Shown in pieces: positions 1 to 6,261 of a stretch of DNA of 7,339 nucleotides (position 1 is its first letter; each line of letters opens with the position of its first letter). This DNA is from an uncultured Methylobacillus sp. (lineage in GTDB: Bacteria; Pseudomonadota; Gammaproteobacteria; Burkholderiales; Methylophilaceae), in NCBI GenBank assembly GCA_946481235.1, contig CAMLME010000096.1:1-7339 (forward strand), read 5' to 3'. Made by a program: the position numbers and the translations under genes. The notes below the pieces were generated by a model. That model saw nothing but the letters and a program-made list of their open reading frames with translations, had not been told where the DNA came from and did no database searches.

Positions 1-1
1 C

Positions 2-934
2 GAGCGCTTCTATACCGGCAGCTACGGCAGCCAGAAGGTGGGCGAGATCCGCTTCGCGCTGCTGCTCGACGAAGCCGGCGTGGTGGTCGATGACGGCGTG
101 GTCGCGCGGCTTGCCGACGACAAGTTCTATGTCTCCACCAATACCGCGAATGCGGCCGCGGTCTACCGCGAGATGCAGCGCTGGCTGCAGAAGTGGCAGC
201 TCAACGTGTTCCTCATCAACGTCACCGGCGCCTATGCCGCGATGAACCTGGCCGGCCCCAGTGCCCGCAATATCCTCGCCAAGGTCGCCTCGGTCGATGT
301 GTCCGCGAAGGCGTTCCCGGCATCGCACTTCCGCGAAGGCAAGGTGGCCGGCGTTCAGGCACGCATCCTCCGGGTGAATTTCGTCGCCGACGAGGCGTTC
401 GAGATCCACGTGCCCGCCGCCCAGTCGCGTGCGGTCTGGGAAGCCCTGATGGAAGCGGGGCTGGAAGAGGGCTTGCGCCCCTTCGGCACGGATGCGCAGC
501 GCCTGCTGCGGCTGGAAATGGGCAATCACCTGGTCAGCCATGACACGGACGGCCTCACCAATCCGTTCGAGATCGGCGCGGAATGGGCGCTGCGCATGGG
601 CAAGCCGTTCTTCGTCGGCCAGCGCAGCCTCAAGATCATCGCCAAGCGCAGCGTCACCAAGCGCCTCGTTCCCTACGTGCTGGACGACGGTTTCAACGGC
701 GAGATGCCGCAGGAATGCAATCTCGTCATCGACGAAGCGGGGCAGATCAAGGGCCGTGTCACCAGCATCGCCTTCAGCCGCTCGGTCGGGCGCGTCATCG
801 GCTTCGCCTATGTCGATCCCGCCAGCGTCGCGCCGGGTTCCCGCTTCCAGATCCGCACGGACGGAGGCGCCATGGTGAAGGCCACGGTCGTGAAGACGCC
901 GTTTATCAAGAGCAGCAAAGGAGACCAGGCATGA
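2..934 (+). CDS. mgdC: N-methylglutamate dehydrogenase alpha subunit (sarcosine oxidase alpha-like), C-terminal part
   Basis: This is the 3' part of a gene entering from the left: the frame is open from base 2, giving 310 residues, while family members are near 1,000. What is visible is the folate-binding aminomethyltransferase (GcvT-like) half. A first block covers local residues 1-215 and includes a TDG segment near local residue 183, followed by a PFFVGQRSL motif typical of sarcosine oxidase alpha. A C-terminal GcvT_C-like barrel follows from about base 656. In this family the N-terminal half, outside the window, binds NAD and further cofactors. The enzyme oxidises N-methylglutamate to glutamate, and this domain is expected to pass the one-carbon unit to tetrahydrofolate in the cytoplasm. 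The stop overlaps the mgdD start (ATGA at 931-934), so translation is coupled. A GTG at 38 is internal, not a start. Sequence alone would also fit sarcosine oxidase; the gmaS and mgs neighbours decide for the NMG enzyme. Confidence 0.88.
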   Translation, partial: ERFYTGSYGSQKVGEIRFALLLDEAGVVVDDGVVARLADDKFYVSTNTANAAAVYREMQRWLQKWQLNVFLINVTGAYAAMNLAGPSARNILAKVASVDVSAKAFPASHFREGKVAGVQARILRVNFVADEAFEIHVPAAQSRAVWEALMEAGLEEGLRPFGTDAQRLLRLEMGNHLVSHDTDGLTNPFEIGAEWALRMGKPFFVGQRSLKIIAKRSVTKRLVPYVLDDGFNGEMPQECNLVIDEAGQIKGRVTSIAFSRSVGRVIGFAYVDPASVAPGSRFQIRTDGGAMVKATVVKTPFIKSSKGDQA

Positions 935-1602
935 GCGCGGTTACACGGCAAACCCCGGTTGCGTACGCGCAACAGCACCTCGCGCCGAAGATGACGGTGG
1001 TGCACGGCATGGAGATCCCGCTTGAATTCGCGAGCGCCGAGATCGAGCACAAGCGCAAGGTCAACCTCGGCATCTGCGACGTGAGCTGCTTCTCCCGCTT
1101 CGGGGTCAAGGGCCGCAACGTCGTCCAGTGGCTCAACGAGCAGAAGGTCGAGATTCCGTCCGAACCCAACGCGTGGGTACAGCAGGGCGAATCGCTGGTG
1201 CTGCGGCTCGGCAACAGCGAATTCCTGGTGGAGGACCAGCTCGAAGGCAAGGCATGCGCGTCGCTGGACGGGGCCGTGATGCCCGAGGCCTACGGCGTGT
1301 ACAGAATCCAGCGCAACGATACCGCTTTGCTGTTGAGCGGCAGCCATGTGCAGGAACTCTTTTCGGAAATCTGCGCGATCGACCTGCGCGACGGGGCGCT
1401 GCCCTACGGCAAGGTGGTGATGACGCAGATGGCCGGGATTTCGGTCACCGTTCTGAGGCAGAAATTCAACGGCGAGGATGTATACCGCCTCTGGTGCGAC
1501 GGCACATACGGCCCGTACCTCTGGGAAACGCTATTGGAAATCGCGGAAGAGGTGGGAGGCGGTGCGGTTGGGCTTTCCTGTCACTACAAGGAAATGCTCT
1601 AG
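931..1602 (+). CDS. mgdD: N-methylglutamate dehydrogenase gamma subunit (sarcosine oxidase gamma-like)
   Basis: This 223-residue protein fits the gamma subunit of heterotetrameric sarcosine oxidases, usually about 200 residues. It has the family's divergent GcvT-like fold: a segment near residues 46-68 reading LGICDVSCFSRFGVKG, a middle part with LLLSGSHVQELF, and a C-terminal block with YRLWCDGTYGPYLWETLLE. In the family this subunit packs against the alpha subunit and probably helps form the folate site; it is not known to carry catalysis by itself. The start at 931 overlaps the mgdC stop and has a good ribosome binding site, AAAGGAG at 917-923, seven bases upstream. Upstream in-frame starts inside mgdC are shadows. 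The order alpha then gamma is that of the usual beta-delta-alpha-gamma operon. With gmaS and mgsABC following, it is the last mgd gene. The gamma family is poorly conserved, so this call leans partly on context. Confidence 0.87.
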   Translation: MSAVTRQTPVAYAQQHLAPKMTVVHGMEIPLEFASAEIEHKRKVNLGICDVSCFSRFGVKGRNVVQWLNEQKVEIPSEPNAWVQQGESLVLRLGNSEFLVEDQLEGKACASLDGAVMPEAYGVYRIQRNDTALLLSGSHVQELFSEICAIDLRDGALPYGKVVMTQMAGISVTVLRQKFNGEDVYRLWCDGTYGPYLWETLLEIAEEVGGGAVGLSCHYKEML

Positions 1603-1617
1603 GGCGGGTCTACGCCC
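1602..1617 (+). other. Small intercistronic hairpin between mgdD and gmaS
   Basis: GGGCG (1602-1606) and CGCCC (1613-1617) can form a five-base-pair stem with a six-base loop directly at the mgdD stop codon. No T-run follows, so it is not an intrinsic terminator. It may protect the 3' end of a processed mRNA segment. It is short enough to occur by chance in such G+C-rich DNA. Confidence 0.35.
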
Positions 1618-1650
1618 CAACTGGCGGTATTACTTTCTAGGGAGATGCGT

Positions 1651-2985
1651 ATGAAAACGTTGGCTGAAGCAAAGAAGTTTCTGAAGGACAATGATGTCAG
1701 GTATGTCCTGGCGCAGTTCGTCGACATTCACGGGGTGGCCAAGGTCAAGTCCGTGCCGGCGGACCACCTCGAGGATATCCTCAAAAACGGTGCCGGTTTC
1801 GCCGGCGGCGCCATCTGGGGCATGGGCATCGAGCCCAACGGCCCGGACTACATGGCGGTGGGCGAGCTCGGCACATTGAGCCTGATGCCCTGGCAGCCGG
1901 GTTACGCACGCATCATTTGCGACGGCCACGTGGAAGGCAAGCCCTACGGCTACGACTCGCGCGTGGTGCTCAAGGGCCAGATCGAGCGGCTGAAGAAGAA
2001 AGGCTGGATCCTGTACACCGGCCTGGAACCGGAATTTTCCCTGCTGCGCATGGACGAGCACGGCCAGATTCACCCCAACGACCCGACCGACAAGCTGCAG
2101 AAGCCCTGTTATGACTACAAGGGCATTACCCGCAACGCGGCCTACCTGGAAAAGCTGACCGAATCGCTGCGCGCGGTGGGCATGGACGTTTACCAGATCG
2201 ACCACGAAGATGCGAACGGCCAGTTCGAGATCAACTACACCTACGCCGACTGCCTGAAGAGCGCCGACGACTACATCATGTTCAAGATGGCGGCGAGCGA
2301 GATTGCCAACGAAATGGGCATGATCTGCTCCTTCATGCCCAAGCCGTTCAGCAACCGTCCCGGCAACGGCATGCACATGCACATGTCCATCGGCGACGGC
2401 AAGAAGAGCCTGTTCCAGGACGACAGCGACCCGACCGGTCATGGCCTGTCCAAGCTCGCCTATCACTTCATGGCCGGCATCCTGCATCACGCGCCGGCAC
2501 TGTGCGCACTGGCCGCACCAACCGTCAATTCCTACAAGCGCCTCGTCGTCGGACGTTCGCTGACCGGAGCGACCTGGGCACCGGCCTACATTTCCTACGG
2601 CAACAACAACCGCTCGACCATGGTGCGCATCCCCTACGGCCGCATCGAGCTGCGCCTGCCGGACGGTTCCTGTAATCCGTACCTCACTGCCGCTGCGGTA
2701 ATCGCTGCCGGCCTTGACGGTGTGGAGCGCGAGCTGGATCCGGGCAAGGGCCACGACATCAACCTGTATGACCTGACGCCGGCCGAACTGAAGAAGCTGG
2801 GCATCGGCATCCTGCCGCAGGACCTCAACGAGGCGCTCAATGCACTGGAAAACAACAAGGTGATCCGCGATGCACTGGGCGACGGACTGACCTCGGAGTT
2901 CATCAACCTGAAGCGCATGGAGTGGGTGGATTACATGCGCCATGTGTCGGATTGGGAAATCAACCGCTACGTCGAATTTTATTGA
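1651..2985 (+). CDS. gmaS: Gamma-glutamylmethylamide synthetase (glutamine synthetase-like)
   Basis: The 444-residue protein has the full glutamine synthetase layout. An N-terminal beta-grasp region contains [14 protein letters not shown]. The catalytic domain carries metal and substrate residues in order: E126 and E128 (EPE), the [10 protein letters not shown] block at 184-193, GNGMHMHMS at 238-246 with H242 and H244, NNNR at 318-321, and RIELRLPD at 331-338. GmaS joins methylamine to the gamma-carboxyl of glutamate with ATP, giving gamma-glutamylmethylamide, the first step of the NMG pathway in the cytoplasm. By sequence it is close to GlnT-type (type III) glutamine synthetases; its place between mgd and mgs genes makes GmaS much the better call. 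The ATG at 1651 is preferred over the one at 1645, because the Shine-Dalgarno GGGAG (1640-1644) directly abuts 1645 but sits six bases ahead of 1651. The 48-base gap after mgdD holds only a small hairpin, so one transcript is likely. Confidence 0.92.
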   Translation: MKTLAEAKKFLKDNDVRYVLAQFVDIHGVAKVKSVPADHLEDILKNGAGFAGGAIWGMGIEPNGPDYMAVGELGTLSLMPWQPGYARIICDGHVEGKPYGYDSRVVLKGQIERLKKKGWILYTGLEPEFSLLRMDEHGQIHPNDPTDKLQKPCYDYKGITRNAAYLEKLTESLRAVGMDVYQIDHEDANGQFEINYTYADCLKSADDYIMFKMAASEIANEMGMICSFMPKPFSNRPGNGMHMHMSIGDGKKSLFQDDSDPTGHGLSKLAYHFMAGILHHAPALCALAAPTVNSYKRLVVGRSLTGATWAPAYISYGNNNRSTMVRIPYGRIELRLPDGSCNPYLTAAAVIAAGLDGVERELDPGKGHDINLYDLTPAELKKLGIGILPQDLNEALNALENNKVIRDALGDGLTSEFINLKRMEWVDYMRHVSDWEINRYVEFY

Positions 2986-2995
2986 AACCGAAATC

Positions 2996-3012
2996 GCCCG
3001 ATGTTCTCGGGC
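2996..3012 (+). other. Hairpin in the gmaS-mgsA gap
   Basis: GCCCGA (2996-3001) and TCGGGC (3007-3012) form a perfect six-base-pair stem with a five-base loop, ten bases after the gmaS stop and just ahead of the mgsA ribosome binding site at 3015-3023. There is no T-run, so it is not a terminator. It could stabilise a processed mRNA end or tune mgsA translation. Confidence 0.45.
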
Positions 3013-3030
3013 TTAGGAAGGAGAAGCAGT

Positions 3031-3927
3031 ATGTGTGGAATTGTTGGATTGCTGGTGAAGAACCAGAAAATGCGCGCCAATATCGGCGAGCTAATGCTGC
3101 CGATGCTGATCGGCATGACCGAGCGCGGGCCTGACTCCGCCGGTCTCGCCATCTTCGGCGCGCCGGTGTCGGACGAAAACCGCAAGTTCAATTTGTATGC
3201 GGCCGATGAGGATTTCAACTGGCACAAGCTGGGCCATGATTTCCTGACGCATCTCGGCACCCAGGCACAGATCGAGCAGAAGGCGAACCATGCCGTGCTG
3301 ACCACGCACCTGGAGCCGTCGACCGTGCGCGCCTGGCTCAAGGACAACTACCCGCAGCTGCACCTGCTGTCCGTGGGCCAGCTGATGGACATCTACAAGG
3401 ATACCGGCACCCCTGCGGAAGTCGCTGAGCGCTACAGCTTCAAGAACCTGACCGGCACGCACCTGGTGGGCCATACCCGCATGGCGACCGAATCCGCCGT
3501 GACCCCGGCGCACGCCCACCCGTTCACGGCTGGCGAAGACTGGTGCCTGGTGCATAACGGCTCGCTCTCCAACCCCAACAGCCTGCGCCGCATGCTGCAA
3601 CACCAGGGCATCAGTTTCGAGACCGACAACGACACCGAAGCCGCCTGCCGTTTCCTGGAATGGCGCATGCGCGAAGGCGACGACCTGCGCACCGCGCTGA
3701 ACAAGGGTTTCGACGAACTGGACGGATTTTTCACGCTGCTGATGGGCACCAAGGACCAGCTCGCACTGGTACGCGACCCGTTTGCCTGCAAGCCGGCCAT
3801 CGTGGCCGAGCACGACGACTACGTGGCGATTGCTTCCGAGTACCGCTCGCTGGCGCACCTGCCGGATGTGAAGAACGCCCACCTTTTCGAACCGATGCCT
3901 GAGGAACTTTACATATGGAAAGTCTAG
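3031..3927 (+). CDS. mgsA: N-methylglutamate synthase subunit A (class II glutamine amidotransferase-like)
   Basis: This 298-residue protein matches the class II (Ntn) glutaminase domain of glutamate synthase as a free-standing subunit. It begins MCGIVG, so Cys2 is the expected nucleophile after Met removal. Other family residues are RGPDSAG at 32-38, HTR with R150, HAHPF at 161-165, HNGS with N176-G177, and TDND at 198-201 for substrate binding. In the NMG pathway MgsABC converts gamma-glutamylmethylamide, rather than glutamine, to N-methylglutamate; this subunit would release methylamine from the amide and pass it to MgsC. The start at 3031 is fixed by the Cys2 rule and by AGGAAGGAG at 3015-3023. 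An in-frame ATG at 3001 lies within the preceding hairpin and is rejected. The 3' end overlaps mgsB by 13 bases, implying coupled translation. A GlxB-like role of unknown substrate is the alternative on sequence alone. Confidence 0.9.
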   Translation: MCGIVGLLVKNQKMRANIGELMLPMLIGMTERGPDSAGLAIFGAPVSDENRKFNLYAADEDFNWHKLGHDFLTHLGTQAQIEQKANHAVLTTHLEPSTVRAWLKDNYPQLHLLSVGQLMDIYKDTGTPAEVAERYSFKNLTGTHLVGHTRMATESAVTPAHAHPFTAGEDWCLVHNGSLSNPNSLRRMLQHQGISFETDNDTEAACRFLEWRMREGDDLRTALNKGFDELDGFFTLLMGTKDQLALVRDPFACKPAIVAEHDDYVAIASEYRSLAHLPDVKNAHLFEPMPEELYIWKV

Positions 3928-4601
3928 ACCTTCACAAGATCACCGTGCGGGAACTCAACCAGTACCTGCACAAAGAGCTGCCGAGCAAGAACGGCGTGAA
4001 AAAGCTGGAGATTCTCAACCCGGACGGCATGCACAGCATTGCCGCCGGCATGGACCTCCCGGTCGACATCGACATCAAGGGCCACGGCGGCTACTACGTC
4101 GGCGGCATGAACAAGCACGCCAACATCACCGTGCACGGCAACGTGGGTTGGGGCGTCGCGGAAAACATGATGTCCGGCACCGTGCGGGTGAAGGGCTTTG
4201 CCTCTTCCGCCGCCGGCGCCACCGGCCGTGGCGGCACACTGATTATCGAAGGCGATACCAGCCTGCGCTGCGGTATCTCGATGAAGGGCATCGACATCGT
4301 CGTCGGCGGCAGCATCGGCAACTTCTCCGGCTTCATGGCGCAGGCCGGCCGCATGGTGATCTGCGGCGATGCCGGCGACGGCCTGGGCGACTCGATGTAC
4401 GAAGCGGTGTTCTACGTGCGCGGCAAGATCAAGTCGCTGGGCGCGGATGCGCAGGAAGAGCCGATGACCGAAGCCGACTACGCCGCGGTTCAGGAACTGC
4501 TGGACCGCGCCGGCTTCAAGCATGACCCCAAGGAATTCAAGCGGGTCGCCGGTGCCAAGAAACTCTATAACTGGAACGCCGACGCGAACCAGGAATACTG
4601 A
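3915..4601 (+). CDS. mgsB: N-methylglutamate synthase subunit B (GXGXG-domain glutamate synthase-like)
   Basis: The 228-residue protein is the glutamate synthase C-terminal right-handed beta-helix as a separate subunit. Glycine-rich turns recur at regular spacing: GGYYVGG (58-64), GNVGWG (75-80), ATGRGG (102-107), GGSIGNFSG (131-139) and GDAGDGLGD (151-159). This domain is structural: in glutamate synthase it holds the amidotransferase and FMN domains in place around the ammonia tunnel, and is assumed to do the same here for the methylamine path between MgsA and MgsC. The C-terminal tail (about 190-228) is charged and ends in NWNADANQEY. The start at 3915 lies inside mgsA (13-base overlap) with GAGGAA at 3901-3906 as ribosome binding site. 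mgsC follows 15 bases after the stop. GlxC of unknown-substrate clusters is the closest alternative; the gene order supports mgsB. Confidence 0.9.
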   Translation: MESLDLHKITVRELNQYLHKELPSKNGVKKLEILNPDGMHSIAAGMDLPVDIDIKGHGGYYVGGMNKHANITVHGNVGWGVAENMMSGTVRVKGFASSAAGATGRGGTLIIEGDTSLRCGISMKGIDIVVGGSIGNFSGFMAQAGRMVICGDAGDGLGDSMYEAVFYVRGKIKSLGADAQEEPMTEADYAAVQELLDRAGFKHDPKEFKRVAGAKKLYNWNADANQEY

Positions 4602-4616
4602 TACAGGATACGAATC

Positions 4617-5963
4617 ATGACCAAAAAACTAGTACTGGAAGAAAGCGCTGGCTTTGACCAGAAAGTGATCGAATACGTGCACCGCGCTTCGGCGACCGGG
4701 CTGTACGAGATCCGCGGCATGGGCGCCAAGCGCCACCTGCCATCCTTCGACGACCTGGTATTCCTGGCCGGTTCCGCCTCGCGCTACCCGCTGGAAGGCT
4801 ACCGCGAGAAGTGCACCACCACCACCGTGCTGGGCACCCGTTTCGCCAAGAAGCCGATCGAACTGGCGATCCCCATCACCATCGCAGGCATGAGCTTCGG
4901 CGCACTGTCCGGCCGCGTGAAGGAAGCCCTGGGCCGCGCCGCGACCGAAATGGGCACCTCCACCACTACCGGCGACGGCGGCATGACGCCGGAAGAGCGC
5001 CAGTCCTCCAAGACGCTGGTGTACCAGTGCCTGCCGTCTCGTTACGGTTTCAACCCGGACGACCTGCGCAAGGCGGACGCGATCGAACTGGTGATCGGCC
5101 AGGGCGCCAAGCCGGGCGGCGGCGGCATGCTGCTGGGCCAGAAGGTGACCAAGCGCGTGGCCGGCATGCGTACGCTGCCGGTCGGCGTCGACCAGCGTTC
5201 CGCCTGCCGTCACCCGGACTGGACCGGCCCGGATGACCTCGCGATCAAGGTGGCCGAGCTGCGCGAGATCACCGACTGGGAAAAGCCGATCTACATCAAG
5301 GTCGGTGCGACCCGTACGTTCAATGACGTCAAGCTGGCGGTGCACGCCGGTGCCGACGTGATCGTGGTGGACGGCATGCAGGGCGGTACCGCCGCCACGC
5401 AGACCGTGTTCATCGAGCACATCGGCATCCCGACGCTGGCAGCCCTCCGCCAGGCGGTGGACGCGCTGGAAGACATGAACATGCGCGGCAAGGTGCAGCT
5501 GATCGTCTCCGGCGGTATCCGTACCGGTGCCGACGTCGCCAAGGCGCTGGCCATGGGTGCCGATGCCGTGGCGATCGGCCAGGGCGTGCTGCTGTCCCTC
5601 GGCTGCAACAGCAGCAGCTACGTGCAGAACGGCGAGCATATCGACGCGACCGCCGACTACGCGGCCCTGGGCACGGCGCCCGGCTACTGCCACCACTGCC
5701 AGACCGGCAAGTGCCCGGTGGGCGTGACCACGCAGGACGAGATCCTCGAGCAACGCCTGGAGCCGCTGGTCGGCGCCAAGCGCCTCAAGAACTACCTCAA
5801 GACGCTGAACATGGAACTCACCACGGTGGCGCGTGCCTGCGGCAAATCGAACGTCCACCACCTGGAGCGCGAAGACCTGGTGGCGCTGACGATCGAAGCC
5901 GCTGCCATGGCAAGACTGCCGCTGGCAGGTACCAACTGGATTCCGGGAGCTTCCGGGTTCTGA
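4617..5963 (+). CDS. mgsC: N-methylglutamate synthase subunit C (FMN-binding glutamate synthase-like)
   Basis: At 448 residues this is the FMN and iron-sulfur synthase core of glutamate synthase as a single subunit. Visible elements in order are GMSFGALS (91-98), the TTGDGGM segment following it, a GAKPGGGGMLLG stretch, IYIKVGA with K228, DGMQGGT (252-258), the FMN phosphate-binding SGGIRTG (298-304), and the cysteine cluster C358, C361 and C366 for a likely 3Fe-4S centre. The family reaction is reductive amination of 2-oxoglutarate; here methylamine replaces ammonia, giving N-methylglutamate. The electron donor cannot be told from the window: no NADPH-binding small subunit is present. The ribosome binding site AGGAT (4605-4609) is modest, and coupling to mgsB through the 15-base gap is likely. 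GlxD or an ordinary archaeal-type glutamate synthase are alternatives by sequence, but the gmaS and mgd neighbours make MgsC the best call. Confidence 0.9.
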   Translation: MTKKLVLEESAGFDQKVIEYVHRASATGLYEIRGMGAKRHLPSFDDLVFLAGSASRYPLEGYREKCTTTTVLGTRFAKKPIELAIPITIAGMSFGALSGRVKEALGRAATEMGTSTTTGDGGMTPEERQSSKTLVYQCLPSRYGFNPDDLRKADAIELVIGQGAKPGGGGMLLGQKVTKRVAGMRTLPVGVDQRSACRHPDWTGPDDLAIKVAELREITDWEKPIYIKVGATRTFNDVKLAVHAGADVIVVDGMQGGTAATQTVFIEHIGIPTLAALRQAVDALEDMNMRGKVQLIVSGGIRTGADVAKALAMGADAVAIGQGVLLSLGCNSSSYVQNGEHIDATADYAALGTAPGYCHHCQTGKCPVGVTTQDEILEQRLEPLVGAKRLKNYLKTLNMELTTVARACGKSNVHHLEREDLVALTIEAAAMARLPLAGTNWIPGASGF

Positions 5964-5982
5964 TTTCTCCAAGAGCGATCCC

Positions 5983-5996
5983 CCGACGCAAGTCGG
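5983..5996 (+). other. Small hairpin after mgsC
   Basis: CCGAC (5983-5987) and GTCGG (5992-5996) pair around a GCAA tetraloop of the stable GNRA class, 19 bases after the mgsC stop. It is followed at once by a strong Shine-Dalgarno run at 6000-6009. The layout resembles the hairpin and ribosome binding site in front of mgsA. It is not a terminator, as no T-run follows. Confidence 0.4.
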
Positions 5997-6016
5997 TTTA
6001 GGAAGGGAGCTATGAC

Positions 6017-6190
6017 ATGCGAGCAATTCGACGGACGGTAAAAAGGGGACCCTTGCTCAGCCTCGCGTCCGTTGGCGATGTTCGCGCCGGCCTGCTCTGC
6101 GGGTCGGCAGGAGTAGCCCCCTTCTTTCTTTCTTTTCCGGGAGCGCGGCAGTCGGCGCGTCTCCCAGCTGGTGGCAAGCTGTTGTTGTGA
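6017..6190 (+). CDS. Possible 57-aa leader ORF, unrecognised
   Basis: An open frame of 57 codons starts at 6017, seven bases after AGGAAGGGAG (6000-6009), the strongest ribosome binding site in this gap. The product would be basic at the N-terminus (MRAIRRTVKRG), with a mildly hydrophobic middle and an end in KLLL. It matches no family I know, and several codons fall in RNA hairpins, so it may not be a stable protein. The stop (6188-6190) lies eight bases before the terminator stem, the geometry seen where a ribosome paused at a leader stop controls a terminator. A second ATG at 6012 would encode only nine residues and lies too close to the Shine-Dalgarno. Chance occurrence is quite possible: an open frame this short is common at this G+C content. 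Confidence 0.3.
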   Translation: MRAIRRTVKRGPLLSLASVGDVRAGLLCGSAGVAPFFLSFPGARQSARLPAGGKLLL

Positions 6191-6199
6191 AGTCGCAGA
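6043..6199 (+). promoter_or_regulatory. Structured RNA leader / candidate attenuator, family unknown
   Basis: Several complementary segments found by eye suggest a folded RNA ahead of the terminator. AAGGGG (6043-6048) can pair with CCCCTT (6118-6123), enclosing hairpins GCGA/TCGC (6075-6078 with 6082-6085) and GCCGGCC/GGTCGGC (6086-6092 with 6102-6108). After a pyrimidine tract comes a nine-pair hairpin with one bulged base, GGGAGCGCG (6139-6147) with CGCGTCTCCC (6156-6165), then CAGCT/AGCTG (6165-6169 with 6177-6181; base 6165 is claimed by both stems). The loop bases TCTGCG (6096-6101) are complementary to CGCAGA (6194-6199) at the foot of the terminator. I compared it from memory with guanidine, glycine, cobalamin, fluoride and cyclic-di-GMP riboswitches and 6S RNA and saw no convincing match. 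It could be a riboswitch-like attenuator, a small RNA or a plain 3' untranslated region. Confidence 0.35.
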
Positions 6200-6237
6200 A
6201 CGCCCGTTCATCTCGCATGAACGGGCGTTTTGTTTTT
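6199..6237 (+). terminator. Strong Rho-independent terminator
   Basis: A perfect 13-base-pair stem (6199-6211 with 6217-6229) closes a five-base loop CTCGC and runs into TTTGTTTTT (6229-6237). The stem core ACGCCCGTTC is G+C-rich. The opposite strand lacks a matching T-run, so it acts on + strand transcripts. It lies 235 bases after mgsC and ends 24 bases before the next start codon, so it may end the NMG operon, a small RNA, or act as a controlled attenuator for the genes to the right. Confidence 0.93.
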
Positions 6238-6261
6238 AAAACATGACCGGAGGAGAAGTAG

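Noticed and set aside
1630..2943. Long minus-strand frame of 437 codons opposite gmaS
   Set aside because: It mirrors a well-identified gene with clear active-site motifs; the frame stays open because of G+C-rich third positions, and its protein looks like a low-complexity shadow.
1651..2985. Plain glutamine synthetase (GlnA or GlnT) instead of GmaS
   Set aside because: Sequence motifs fit the whole superfamily, but the place between mgdD and mgsA, both NMG genes, favours gamma-glutamylmethylamide synthetase.
4629..6026. Long minus-strand frame of 465 codons opposite mgsC
   Set aside because: Same reason: it is the complement of a conserved FMN enzyme gene, with a histidine, glycine and alanine-heavy composition and no domain.
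6053..6082. Possible sigma-70 promoter, TTGCTC and GATGTT with an 18-base spacer
   Set aside because: The -10 box is a poor match, and such pairs are expected by chance. Kept only as a remote option for the origin of a leader transcript.
6172..6187. Possible sigma-54 promoter, TGGCA followed by TTG
   Set aside because: The spacing is off by one and the essential GC of the -12 element is missing; transcripts from it would also meet the terminator at once.
6043..6237. Known riboswitch or housekeeping RNA (guanidine, glycine, cobalamin, fluoride, cyclic-di-GMP, 6S RNA, tmRNA)
   Set aside because: A GGCGATG string near 6074 recalls the fluoride class, but the following conserved segments are missing; none of the other consensus cores was found by eye on either strand.
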